The notes: a model not told the origin generated them from the letters alone. A stretch of DNA of 30,000 nt from Prorocentrum cordatum (GCA_963575745.1 CAUYUJ010017860.1:84717-114716); one strand, 5' to 3'. Positions 20,335 to 29,668 are shown, counted from the first letter of the stretch. Translations and numbers: made by a program.

Positions 20335-20524
20335 TCCTCCTCCTCCTCCTCCTCCTCCTCCTCCTCCTCCTCCTCCCTCTCCTCCTGTCTTCCTTACCCA
20401 AGTGGTCTCCTGGGGGAACACATAGTCTCATAGTTCGGCCAGACTTTGGCCCAACGTTTGGCCACATAGGCGCTCCTAAAGGCAGGGGGCGGCAGTGGCT
20501 CGCCGTAGGCGTCTTCGATCATAA
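20335..20524 (+). repeat. Composite satellite unit 3, truncated
   Basis: (TCC)n at 20335-20388, then a core at 20412-20518 (TGGGGGAACACATAG, GACTTTGGCCCAACGTTTGG, GTAGGCGTCTTCGATC). Similarity stops abruptly after CTTCGATC at about 20520, where units 1 and 2 continue with CGCCGCC. This is the right edge of the satellite array. Confidence 0.87.
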
Positions 20525-20525
20525 A

Positions 20526-21205
20526 GCAAAAGGGGAAGTATAAGCTTCAAGAATCCTACCCGTGCCAGGCACCTCCGTCATCAACAAAACACAGATGAAA
20601 CAATTCATCTCGCTGTCAAAGAAAATCCAGAACACTGGCATCTGTCACTGATTTCGCCAGGGTGCGCGACCACAGAAGAAAGACACGGACCGATGTATGC
20701 ACTCTAGGTGTGGAAGCAGATGCAGATGGAGGTGCGGAGAAGGCAGAGTGATGGAAGGACGATCGGAGGCAGCGTGGAGCGTGCGCCTACTACCAGCCTG
20801 GTGGGAATACTCAAAGTCTGGTGGAAAAACCAAGCGCTGGGAGAGCCGGAGCCCTGCCAGGGCCCCGTACACGTTACGCGGGGACCCTGACGAGTCAGGG
20901 CACCGGCGCACCCGAGACAGCTGCAGCCGTGGGTGGCAGCATGCTCCGCTCTTCGTTCTCTCCCGCTGTAGCTGGCAGAGCCCTGGCTTGCAGTCCCCCT
21001 CTTTGAGAGAAACAGTTGTCAAGGCGCTGGGCAGGTGCAGAGCACGACTTTGTAGTGAACAGCTTCGACGTACGCGGTAATACTGATGATCTGATCGTGT
21101 CTCCCAACCTCATCCTCCCAACCCTCGAACTGTCGTTGTGACTTGCAAAGTCCCCCTCTTTGAGGGGCAACAGTGGGGGGACTGACGTAGCGGGGGAAAC
21201 ATCGA
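20526..21205. other. No gene recognised; short direct repeat
   Basis: Unique sequence. A ~30 bp segment GTCCCCCTCTTTGAG with flanks occurs at about 20986-21015 and 21144-21174. A minus frame at 20645-21022 (125 residues) is open but matches nothing I know. Confidence 0.5.
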
Positions 21206-21210
21206 CCTGG

Positions 21211-21310
21211 AATCGGCGATACATCGCCGATAGATCGGCGATAGGCCCCCGATAGCGACTCCGCACCTTCCTGGGCGGGGTGGGGCTATCAGATCCCCTA
21301 TCGGCGATCA
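21211..21310. other. Cluster of ATCGGCGAT palindromic motifs
   Basis: ATCGGCGAT at 21212-21220, its reverse complement ATCGCCGAT at 21223-21231, ATCGGCGAT again at 21234-21242, and CTATCGGCGATC at about 21298-21309. The alternating orientations can pair as small hairpins. The same word family appears in the loop of the foldback element at 14216-14284. Confidence 0.8.
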
Positions 21311-21361
21311 ATGGGCGATTGGGAGTCGATGTGTTCCACCCTATGCCTCTCCCTCCCCTAC

Positions 21362-21535
21362 CCGTCGGTCGGAAGAAGCGGGCAGAAACACGAAGTACGA
21401 AGGCTTTCAAAGTAGATTGGGCTTCCGCCCGTATTCTGAAGGGGAAGAGAAGGGGAAAACCGCCCGACTCTTGAAGCAGGAAGGCGCCGAAAGTAGATCG
21501 GAGTCCGGGAATCCAGAACTGCCTGCCTTCGACGA
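21362..21535 (+). repeat. ~170 bp direct repeat, left copy
   Basis: Matches 22446-22625. Shared words are GTCGGTCGGAAGAAG, TTGAAGCAGGAAGGCGC, AGTAGAT(T/C)GG and GGGAATCC.AGAA. Each copy itself contains the GAAG.AGGAAGGCGC..AG.AGATTG module twice. The two copies bracket the (TCC)n/(GGA)n pair. Confidence 0.8.
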
Positions 21536-21723
21536 CTGGCGTGCATCTCGGGCGGGTGGTAATTGGGGGCGACCCCAAAGAGGGGGTGAAGGAAAGGGCC
21601 CCTCTGGGGCCCCTCTCTTAAGCCCCCCTTTGGGTCCCCCCCCATTGCCGCCCGCCCGTGCATCGTTGCCTTCGCCTCTTCCGGGGCCCCGACCCACGGA
21701 GGGCTGCTGCGGAGCCGGCACGC

Positions 21724-21815
21724 CCTCCTCCTCCTCCTCCTCCTCGTCCTCCTCCTCCTCCTCCTCCTCCTCCGCCTCCTCCTCCTCCTCCTCCTCCTCC
21801 TCCTCCTCCTCCTCC
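21724..21815. repeat. (TCC)n microsatellite
   Basis: About 30 TCC triplets with GTCC and GCC interruptions, pyrimidine strand on plus. It is the strand complement of the (GGA)n block at 21944-22161. Confidence 0.97.
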
Positions 21816-21943
21816 GGCCGCGGAGCTCGGCAGGAGGCGGGTCACCCGCTGGGCGGAGACGGGGCGGGCGGCCCGCGGGCCCCCCGCGAGAGGGGAGCGC
21901 GGCGCGCCCCGCGCACTCCGTCCGCGAGGCGGGGGGGCCCCCG
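21816..21943. other. Very GC-rich spacer between complementary repeats
   Basis: About 128 bp of almost pure G+C (GGGCGGGCGGCCCGCGGG and similar). It could act as the loop of a (TCC)n/(GGA)n hairpin. No gene recognised. Confidence 0.7.
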
Positions 21944-22161
21944 GGAGGAGGAGGAGGAGGAGGAGGAGGAGGAGGAGGAGGAGGAGGAGGAGGAGGAGGA
22001 GGAGGAGGAGGAGGAGGCGGAGGAGGAGGACGAGGAGGAGGAGGAGGAGGGGGAGGATGGGAGGAGGAGGATTGGGGAGGGGGCGGAGGAGGAGGAGGAG
22101 GAGGAGGAGGAGGAGGAGGAGGCGGAGGAGGAGGAGGAGGAGGAGGAGGAGGAGGAGGAGG
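21944..22161. repeat. Long (GGA)n microsatellite
   Basis: About 218 bp of GGA triplets with a few GCGGA, GACGA and GGGGAGG interruptions. It generates poly-Glu, poly-Arg and poly-Gly frames on plus and poly-Pro/Leu/Ser on minus (frames of 237-372 residues), none credible as genes. Confidence 0.97.
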
Positions 22162-22445
22162 CGCCCGCGCCCGCGGAGGGCCAGTGGGTGCGGCAAGGCT
22201 CTGGGTCGGGGGCGGCGAGGGGGGCGAAGAGCGTCGAGGGGGGAGCAAAAGGCAGTCAACCCGCAGAGGAAGGATGCGCGAGAGGGGTGCAAGGGCCTCG
22301 GGCGCCCACGTCGAAGCTGCTCGAGCAGGGCGCGGCCAGCGAAGGTGGCCAAGGATGGACCGAGGAGGTAAGGATGCAAGGGTACCCTTGGGAAGGTTGC
22401 CCGTCATTGCTATGCGGGTTGACTGTAGCACAAAGGGGAGCAAGA
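22162..22445. other. No gene recognised
   Basis: GC-rich unique DNA; translations continue the open frames created by the neighbouring repeat but show no domain. Confidence 0.5.
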
Positions 22446-22625
22446 CGGGTCGGTCGGAAGAAGTAGGTGAAACCATGAAGCAGGAAAGCGGATATAGAGC
22501 AGACTGGGTTCAGGCCCTGCCGGAGAATGACAGAACACAGCGCAGAAGCATGTCGATTCTTGAAGTAGGAAGGCGCTAGCAGCAGATTGAGCTCTGGGAA
22601 TCCCAGAAGATCCACTTTCAACGAC
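22446..22625 (+). repeat. ~170 bp direct repeat, right copy
   Basis: Counterpart of 21362-21535 in the same orientation. It contains two modules: GAAGCAGGAAAGCGG..AGAGCAGACTGGG and TTGAAGTAGGAAGGCGCTAG with AGATTGAGCTC and GGGAATCCCAGAA. Confidence 0.8.
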
Positions 22626-22879
22626 CGACATGTGCAGGTACCCAGGGGCGCCGATGGTCCGTGCATTCGGCGAGGCTTCCGTGTGAAAATCCGTGGAATG
22701 CCCGCGCTTGGGCTATTCGCCCCTGCCGTCGCCTCCGACTGGACTGCGCGCCAGGCGGCCCCTGGAGCAGACTCAGACCTGGCTGGCCTCAGCAGGCCCG
22801 TCGGGCAGCCTGTAGCAGCCGTCGCCGCCTCTGGCGGCGCCGGCCGCGGCGCTCCAGCCCTCCACCACCCTGGGGGCCT
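22626..22879. other. No gene recognised
   Basis: GC-rich unique DNA up to the insertion site of the second short mobile element. Confidence 0.5.
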
Positions 22880-23051
22880 GTTGATGAAGGGGCCCTGGGA
22901 CACGCAAATAAACAGACACAAATAACAGAATTCCCCATATTTTCCCTATATTTTCTGGGCTTTTGTCTCCCCCCCACTTCCCATGTCTTTGCATATTTTC
23001 CTGGGGATCGACGATTATTTGTGTCTGTGTGTTTTTTCCCTCCTGAGTTGA
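22880..23051 (+). mobile_element. Short non-autonomous element, copy 2, with 5 bp TSD
   Basis: The element body is 22885-23046 (162 bp), flanked by GTTGA at 22880-22884 and 23047-23051. It matches 19583-19753 along its length, about 70-75% by eye, with the same ends (TGAAGGGG, CCCTCCTGA). It has a perfect 14 bp subterminal inverted repeat, ACAGACACAAATAA at 22912-22925 and its reverse complement at 23015-23028. The interior is AT-richer than the flanks (CCATATTTTCCCTATATTTT). The different duplication and different flank from copy 1 show an independent insertion. Confidence 0.8.
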
Positions 23052-23479
23052 GGCCAGCCAGGTCTATCTCTGGGGGCTGCCTGTGCGCAGCCCTACTGGC
23101 CTTGCCAGGCGGGTGCCAGGTCAGCCCTTCTGTGTTGCGCAGTCGTAGAGCAGCAGCAGGGAGATGGCGCCGGCCGCCGCGCCACGTGTTGGTGTTCCGC
23201 ACCGATCGCTCTCGAGCGCGTAGATCAGCAGCGCCGGAGAGACCAGCGCCTCTCGGGGACGTGGGGCGGTGGGCCTGCCTGCGGGTGGCCCGATGAGCTT
23301 CTTGGCAGTGTCCCAGGGAGGTCTCGGAGGAGCAAGCTTCGGGGGAATGCTCGAGGAGCAGACATTTTCTCGTCGTCATCACTCGTCGTCATCGTCTTCT
23401 TGTTTCTTTCAGCTTTTATCGCATTGCTTCCTACATCCGCCCTCTTCTCTTTGCTCTGCCTTGCCACTCAGGACTATTC
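23052..23479. other. No gene recognised
   Basis: Unique DNA with a short TCGTCGTCATC run near 23370-23395; no domain recognised. Confidence 0.5.
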
Positions 23480-23945
23480 GTTTCACAATCAAGTTTTGCC
23501 CAAGGAGCCGTTTTGGGGCGCCCTGGGGGCCCCGTTCGGCTGCCTTGGGCCTTCTTGGGCTGTCTGGAGCTTCTGCGGGGGCCCTCTTGGGGCGTCTCGG
23601 GACCAGCCCTGGCCGTGTTGGACCCTTCTTGGGGCGATCTCAGAGGCCTCTTGGGTCGTCTTGGGTGCTCTGCAAACCGAAGCGGGGAGTATGGCACAAA
23701 CGTGTAAAGTCCGAGCGAAATTCACTAATAACTTGGCCTCTTGGACCATTCTTGCGGATCCTCTCGGGGCCCCTTGGGCCGTCTTTACCGGCCTTCTTGG
23801 GTCCATCTTGGGCCATCTTTGGCGCGACTTGGCCGTATGGGAAGGCCGTTCGAGCCCTCCTGAGGCCTTCTGAGACTCTCTGGGGCCGTCTTGGGGCCAT
23901 GGGTGGGGGCCCTCGTGGCCTCATTTGGGGCGCTTGAGGCCCCGG
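23480..23945 (-). repeat. CCAAGANGGCC-type array, inverted locus
   Basis: Read on plus, the units are GGCCNTCTTGGG-like, the reverse complement of the arrays at 11040, 16265 and 19200. A non-repetitive separator lies at about 23680-23740. This is the only inverted locus of the family in the window. Confidence 0.85.
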
Positions 23946-24660
23946 TTCGAACCCCCCCACTCTCCCTTCCCAGCGTGCATAGAACGCGCGCTCTTTCCGA
24001 TCACTGGGCATCAAGCTTAGCCGCGACCATTTGGGTCGAACCAATCAGCAACACTCATGTACAACTTGCTCTCAGGACCCTCATTCCCTTGGCGCGACGA
24101 GCAACGATCCTTAGCGCGACCACTGAACATATGGCTAAAGCAAGGGCACGCTGGCCGATTGCCAACAATAAGTGCGCTTATATTGAATATAATCCTGTTG
24201 CGCCAAGTGCGCTCCACAAGCTGTAATGCAGCTCTCACAGCGATTGCAATGTGTTAAGCAGCGATTCGACAGAATTGAGAGCCTGATGGCGCAATCAGAA
24301 ACGCAACTCAGCAAGCAGACGTCAACTATGCCCACGTGGCGCATGTTCCCACATGCCTTCACGTTGACAAAAGATGGCACGACGCATCTGCTTTCAGAGC
24401 CTCAACATGCGCAACATGATATCAGATCGTCTGTAACTTCAAGAACGTGACACAGACAGCACTTGTGTTGACGTTCTCGTTGTCAGTATACTGTTCTACC
24501 ACTCTCCACACCTGCACTTCGTGGGGCGCACTGCGACTGGAATTCGAAAGAACGTAGCAAACGATGCTTCCTCTTATTTTGACAGCACAAAATGCGCCGG
24601 ACAACGTTGACTGCAGTCGCCCCTTTCCGTGCTCGTCTTCCCTCCTCCCTCGTGACCCCT
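23946..24660. other. Lower-GC unique DNA, no gene called
   Basis: Noticeably less GC-rich and free of simple repeats. A plus frame at 24226-24450 (about 74 residues, helical, Gln/Arg/Ser-rich) and a preceding plus frame ending at 24226 are open, but neither shows a domain. If this window holds an undetected real exon, this is one of the likelier places on composition alone. Confidence 0.4.
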
Positions 24661-25584
24661 CACACGGAGCAGTGAGCATTGGGGCAGGGGCGCTGCTCGG
24701 CCAGTTGCCGCGAGCACCTTGACGAGCGAAACTGTCGTCTGGTAGCCGTGCCCACCACGCGCAAGCCGGAGCACCTGACAGGCGGCCGCAACAAAAACGC
24801 AAAAGCACGGCGTTTAGCTGCGCAGACCTGCCAAGCGCGGGCCTCAAAAAACGGGCGGCCCCGGACCTCCGACGTCGCGCCTTTCTGTCGTGGCGTGGGC
24901 CCGCGGACCTCTCGACCGCGCCCCCGGGGGCCAGCTCGTCGTCGCGGGCCGTCCTTTTGACGGCCCCCAGCCCAGAGAGCAAGCAGCGCCCGGTGGGGCT
25001 CGCCACTGGGGCCCCCCCCCACCTCCTCGAGGAAGATGGCGCCGCAAGAGTCTCCAGCCCCCCAAAACCTTCAAAAACGTCCCAACCGTCCGAACACCTC
25101 CTTGATCGCCGATCCTGAGGAAGAGCTACCGGCCCCCTAGCGGTGACCCCACCGGGCGTTGCCTGACCCTCCTCGTCCTGTTTCTTTGTCTGCGGCCGGC
25201 CTAATCCCCTGAACAGTGGCGGGTGGGGGGGTGGGCAGGCGACGCCGATCGCCTGGGGCCCGCGGACCTCACCCCGCGAGGGCGGCAGTGGTGGCGGCGG
25301 CGACGAGCACCAGCCAGGAGGCATCATTCAGGACGCAGCGGAGATGATGACGGGGGGGAGGGCCATAATAAAACCCAAGATGCGCTCAGGGTGCTGCAAT
25401 GCACCCTTCCGTCCCAGGTCCCCTCCGCATCAGTCCCTGCCGATGCTGCCGGAAGCGCCCCCCCTTTAAGACGAGCGCGCCGTGGGCCTGCCATGCAGGC
25501 GAGGCCCTGCTTGATCAAGGATTCGCTTCCGTCCTTCTGGGTAAGAGAAGTGAGGTCAAGCACGTCTACCATACAACGTATCAG
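24661..25584. other. GC-rich DNA with one long repeat-free minus frame
   Basis: A minus-strand frame over 24422-25327 is open for about 301 codons without microsatellite content and begins with ATG. I recognise no domain. It is Arg/Gly/Pro/Ala-rich, and overlapping frames are open too, as GC-rich DNA often gives. Not called as a gene. The word GGCCCGCGGACCTC occurs at about 24897 and 25257. Confidence 0.4.
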
Positions 25585-26465
25585 TAAGTGTCCAACGAGA
25601 GCTCCTCTCTGCAAAGGAGCCGCCCTCCACCCATGTAGCTGTTGGATATCTTCAAATCGCACGTGCGCGGCGCCAAGACGAGAATGCCACTTTGAAACAG
25701 TATCAGCCTCCATCCGTGTAGGCAGTGGACATGTGTCAGACGAGTGTGCGCGGCGCCACGACTAGATCCCGAACTTGAAAAGGATAAAGCTTTCACAAGT
25801 GTCGCTGTTTGACATGCTTAAATCGAGTGTGCACGGCGCCAAAACGCAAGCCCCATTTTGACAAGGACCCACCTTCCACCCAGACATTCTTGTTTTATGT
25901 ACGGGTGTGCGCGCCGCTGAGGCAACAAAAACCCATTTAGAAAAGTACGGCCCTCCATCCGTATAACAAACGGATTTTTAGTTTCAGGTGAGCGTTTTTT
26001 TATTCGGCGTTTCTACATTGGGCGGAAAGGGGGGGTGGGGGGATCTGGCTCCGGACCTCTGCTTAGTGAGACTTTTTGAAACAATGCGTCCCATGGGGGA
26101 GGCCCCACCTGTTCGAAACAGGCGCCAAAAACGACCAATATCCACTCCAGGGGGGGGGGGGGAGGGGGGGGTACGAGGGCCAGCGCCAGTCGGCAAAACA
26201 ATGAAGCACAAAACGACGACTAATGCGAGCGGCGCCAAAAACCATAACCATTTTTTGAAACAAATCCAGCCTCCATCCGTGAAGCTGCGAAATGTTTCAA
26301 CACGAGTGCGCGCAAAACCAAGGCGAGAACCCCATTTTGGAACGATGCCGTCCTCCATCCGTGCAAAATGTGGAACTGTTTGAAGTGAGTGTGCGCGGCG
26401 CTAATGCGAGAACGCCATTTTGAAAAGGAGCTGCCGTCCGTCCGTGCAACACATGAGAATTTCCA
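25585..26465 (+). repeat. 83 bp satellite, at least seven copies
   Basis: The marker GCGCGGCGCC or a variant occurs at 25665, 25748, 25831, 25909, 26227, 26308 and 26393, with spacings of 83, 83, 78, (318), 81 and 85. The unit reads GAGTGTGCGCGGCGCCAA, then CCCCATTTTGAAAAG, then CCTCCATCCGTGTAG and a variable TTTCAAATC end. Between 25985 and 26215 the copies are heavily diverged and include a GC-rich interruption and a poly-G run (about 26150-26170). Since 83 is not a multiple of three, the similar peptides seen in separate minus frames (GVLALAPRT, GILVLAPRT) come from the DNA repeat, not from a conserved protein. Confidence 0.92.
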
Positions 26466-27385
26466 GCTTTAGGAACATAGATGATGAGGACGTCTCGAGC
26501 GAAATGCCCCGCCAACCCTGACGACACGTGTGGTAGCGCGACAAGGGAGAATCACCAATATTGATAAAATGTTGAAAACGATGAAACACAACCCCCGAAA
26601 TGTCTCTCAATCAACCTTGAACGATGCCCTGGGTACAAATCCCCCCCCCATAGATGCGTATCGGACACGAGAACGGACATGTAACATTAAATCACCCAGC
26701 CCTTCTGACCTTTTGGCGTTCCTCGTGATGATAAGGATGAGGAAAATAATGCATGATCCCGTTTGCCATGCCCACGGACTCTTTCACCCGGCCGCAAAAA
26801 CATAAATCACCACACCGTCCTTGCGCGGGTGCGTGCCTTTGAAAATCCTGTAATTCGATCTATCAGAGTTATTTCTCGTGGCGTGCCGACAATCTTCAGA
26901 ATAGTAATTGCAAATGTCCACGTACATCACAAATTGGTATATCGAGTCTCACGCACACGAGCAGTGCCGAACCATCTGGGCACTGCATCGAGAGCAGTCC
27001 GTGACCTCTGGAGGCGATTGCAATCAACGCGGGAGGAAGGGAGCCAAAACGACCCTCAGACGAAGGCGTGGTTGATTCGCCCAAAACAGATCCGGCTTGG
27101 CTGCGAATCTTCTGGCATGCTCTGCGCCCCCAGTAGGACGCGCACCGCTCCTAGTCGTGGTGGCACTTGCCTCGGACATGGGTTCTGGTGCTGGCTCGCG
27201 ACGGGCCAGGGAACAACACTGAATATCCAGGGCTGACCAGAGCGTCAACAGACGGGCGGCCAGGCAGCGCTCGCCTTAACGTCGACCCTTGCTAGCTCCA
27301 CCGCCGAACCCAAGACGAAATGGCGCGCTTCGCTGTACGATCGTCAGCGTCGTTGTCGCATTTATCCCAGAACTGCTGGGATGTT
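26466..27385. other. No gene recognised
   Basis: Mostly unique DNA. A plus frame at 26763-27236 (157 residues) and minus frames are open without recognisable domains. Confidence 0.45.
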
Positions 27386-27389
27386 GAAT

Positions 27390-27860
27390 CTGCAGCGTCG
27401 GCAACATGAGCCTTCACTCTGCGGGCAAGAAGACAAGGACACCGACTGCGCAAGGAAACCGAGTGCGCAAAGCCGTGCGAGCGGTGCGACAGCGGTAAAA
27501 AGGAGGGTGACTGAGGTGACGGTGATGCCATTTTTACGGGTGGTGGTGCCGGGGGCCTTGTACGCAGGGCGCGTGCCACTCGCAGGAACTTGCTGTCCAA
27601 GAGTGCCTGTGGGTGGGTTATCTTGAAATGGCCGAGCGCCTGGGCCCAAATGGCCACGCACGTCGGGCAAGGAAGAGGATGCTCTTTCGTGTTGGCACGC
27701 GGGGACGTATGCTCGCAGAGCCCAGCAATGGTAAATTGACCGTGAACGAAATGATTGTGATGCCCCTTTTACGGGTGGCGGCGCCGGGGGCCCTGTACGC
27801 ATGGTACCTGACACTCCCGGGAACTTGATGTCCCCCCTTCGCGATGGGAGTGATTCACCA
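27390..27860 (+). repeat. 235 bp tandem duplication
   Basis: GTGATGCC then TTTTACGGGTGG, then GCCGGGGGCC and TGTACGCA occur from 27522 and from 27757, a period of 235. The flanking parts (GGGCAAG.AGA, GCG.GCAGCGGTAAA-like) are also parallel. The ATGGCCGAGCGCCTGGGCCC part of the second unit recurs at 29015-29125. Confidence 0.8.
27625..27735 (+). repeat. Dispersed ~110 bp repeat, copy 1
   Basis: Reads CTTGAAATGGCCGAGCGCCT, then ACGTCGGGCAAGGAAGA, TTTCGTGTTGGCACGCGGGG and CGTATGCTCG. Matches 29015-29125 block by block. Confidence 0.82.
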
Positions 27861-29014
27861 GAAGAAACGGAGAGGGGGGGTGGAAGAGATATGAGACCTG
27901 GAGGTGAGAAAGGGATACTGGGGCCCCCTCCCCGGACACTGCGAGCGTCGAGGGCCCGACCGCCTTCTCACCTCGCTCTTTCTCCCCCTTCTTTTACGAC
28001 GCCGTCGCCGCCGCTCGCCGCTCGCGCGCGCTCAGGGGTCGAAAGGCCTGGTCTCGAAATCCTACCCAATCTCCATCGGGTATTCTGCGGTTGCGGCCCC
28101 CTTCCCGCCCAGACCCCCGCCCCCGCGCGCGGAAGAAGGGTGGGCGCCCCCGACGGAAGGAGGCGGGCCCCCGCCGTGGAAGGGTCCCGCGGGAGGGCGG
28201 GGGGCCGAGGCTATCCCGTGGGCACGGCGTGCCACCGCTCGGGCCTCCCCTGCACGGGGGCAGCCGCCGAGCCCCGCGGGGGCGCAACCCAGGGCGAACG
28301 GTCGACGGCCCCTAAACGGGGATGTGTTCCGAGCGGTCATCAGCTGCAGCTGCGCCCGCGGTGCCGTGGCGGGTGCAGTCTGCTGGGCCGCTCGCGGGCT
28401 GGCGCCTCCTCGACGGTGCTCTTTCCTGCTTGGGCGCTGTTGCAGCCACTCCAGCTCCGCCTGCGCGACGTCGTCCGAGGCGAACTGAGCGGGCTGTCAC
28501 CGCGGCTCGAGCGCACGCGTCGCTCGCTGCTCCCGTGGCCGTGCCCAGCTGCGGGTTTCCTTCCTCTCGAGGCGGCCGCTCTCCCCTTGACGATCGACTC
28601 GTGGAGTTTTTGGGCGGCTCGCAGTAGTGGCAGTTGGCTGGGGCGTGCGCGATGACGTGGCCGCCCGTGAACCTGGCCACCGTCGGCCTCCCTGACCACA
28701 GGCGTCAGCCTCGCCTTGCACGTGATCTCTGTGGCTGTGTGCTACTCGCGGACCTCCTGCCAATCCTCGTCTCCTGGCTCCGAACTCGGCGAAAGGGGGA
28801 CTCTGTTCGCCTGGCGGACTGGTTCCCGTCCCGAATGGTCGTATGGAGTGCTGCCACTCGCTCTCGCCCTTCCTCCGCGGTCCTCCGCCTCGGCCCAATC
28901 AACATCTTTCCTGCGCGCTGGCATGGCAGGCGCAAGGGAGGATACTCTCCTCGTGTAGGTCGGGCGCGGCGTCGTGGGTGCAGACCCCAAGGCCAGTTTC
29001 ATACCTTAATCGTT
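27861..29014. other. GC-rich DNA, no gene recognised
   Basis: Very GC-rich, with many overlapping open frames on both strands. Two stand out only by length: plus 27801-28655 (284 residues, opening from a GTG/ATG-rich start) and plus 28652-29038 (128 residues from an ATG). Neither shows a domain, signal peptide or repeat that would support it, and the second ends inside the dispersed repeat at 29015. Confidence 0.45.
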
Positions 29015-29125
29015 CTTCTGAAATGGCCAAACGCCTGAGCTGAAAAGGCCAAAGACGTCGGTCAAGGAACAAGCTGCACTTTCACGTTGGTACACGGGGG
29101 CGTATAATCGTGCCCGCATGAATTC
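29015..29125 (+). repeat. Dispersed ~110 bp repeat, copy 2
   Basis: Reads TCTGAAATGGCCAAACGCCT, GACGTCGGTCAAGGAACAAG, TTTCACGTTGGTACACGGGG and GCGTATAATCG, parallel to 27625-27735. It lies about 1.4 kb from copy 1 in the same orientation. Confidence 0.82.
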
Positions 29126-29291
29126 TACTCTAGAAAAGCTGCGTTGCCGACTGCCTGGGGTACGGATTCCTTCTCAATATGTCCCCGCTACGTTTTCATA
29201 CTGGATCGCATTCTAAAGGTCCTGGAGCCGAGCCGGGCCCCAAGAGTCCGACATCGACTCAACTCATGCGAAGCTACAGCACCAATTTTCA

Positions 29292-29570
29292 ATCCTCCTC
29301 CTCCTCCTCCTTTCTCCCTCCTCGACGAGGCGGCGGTCGCCTGGCACAGCATGTTCGTGCAGTACGCGCCGAAACTGCATGCTCGGTCCTCCCCCTCCTC
29401 GTGACTCGTGACTGCGGACCGTCTCCTCCGCAGAGCCAAGCCCTCGAAGCGTCCAACCTCCTCCTCCTCCTCCTCCTCCTCCTCCTCCTCTCCGCATCCG
29501 CACTCGCCTGCCTCCTCCTCCTCCTCCTTCTCCTCCTCCTCCTCGTCGCCGCCGCCGCCGCCGCCGCCGC
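29292..29570. repeat. (TCC)n blocks and (CCG)n
   Basis: Short TCC runs at about 29292-29320, longer ones at 29457-29490 and 29512-29545, then GCC triplets at 29547-29570. The pyrimidine strand is on plus, complementary in bias to the (GGA)n block starting at 29793. Confidence 0.93.
29318..29371 (+). repeat. 54 bp duplicated segment, copy 1
   Basis: Matches 29669-29722 at 47 of 54 bases with a period of 351 bp (a multiple of three). On plus it reads LLDEAAVAWHSMFVQYAP, preceded by a Pro-run. The minus strand is also open over both copies in one 200-codon frame (29188-29790), so the coding strand, if any, is unclear. Confidence 0.88.
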
Positions 29571-29585
29571 CCCTCGCGCCCCAGG

Positions 29586-29640
29586 GCCGCCGTAGGCCGC
29601 CGAGGGCCTCCGAGGGCCGTCGATGGCCGCCGAGGGTCCT
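29586..29640 (+). repeat. GGCCGCCGAGG short-period repeat
   Basis: Five or so 10-11 bp units (GGCCGCCGAGG, GCCTCCGAGG, GCCGTCGATGG). The period resembles that of the CCAAGANGGCC arrays, although the word differs. Confidence 0.75.
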
Positions 29641-29668
29641 CGAACGTCCTGTCCCCCCGTCCTCGACC

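Noticed and set aside
21358-22476. Frames of up to 372 codons over the (TCC)n/(GGA)n pair
   Set aside because: Poly-Glu, poly-Arg, poly-Gly, poly-Pro and poly-Leu products of the repeats on both strands.
25840-26425. Spliced-leader relics (CCATTTTG words)
   Set aside because: Only 8-9 bases match the known dinoflagellate leader and they belong to the 83 bp satellite. The TAGCC start and GGCTCAAG end are missing.
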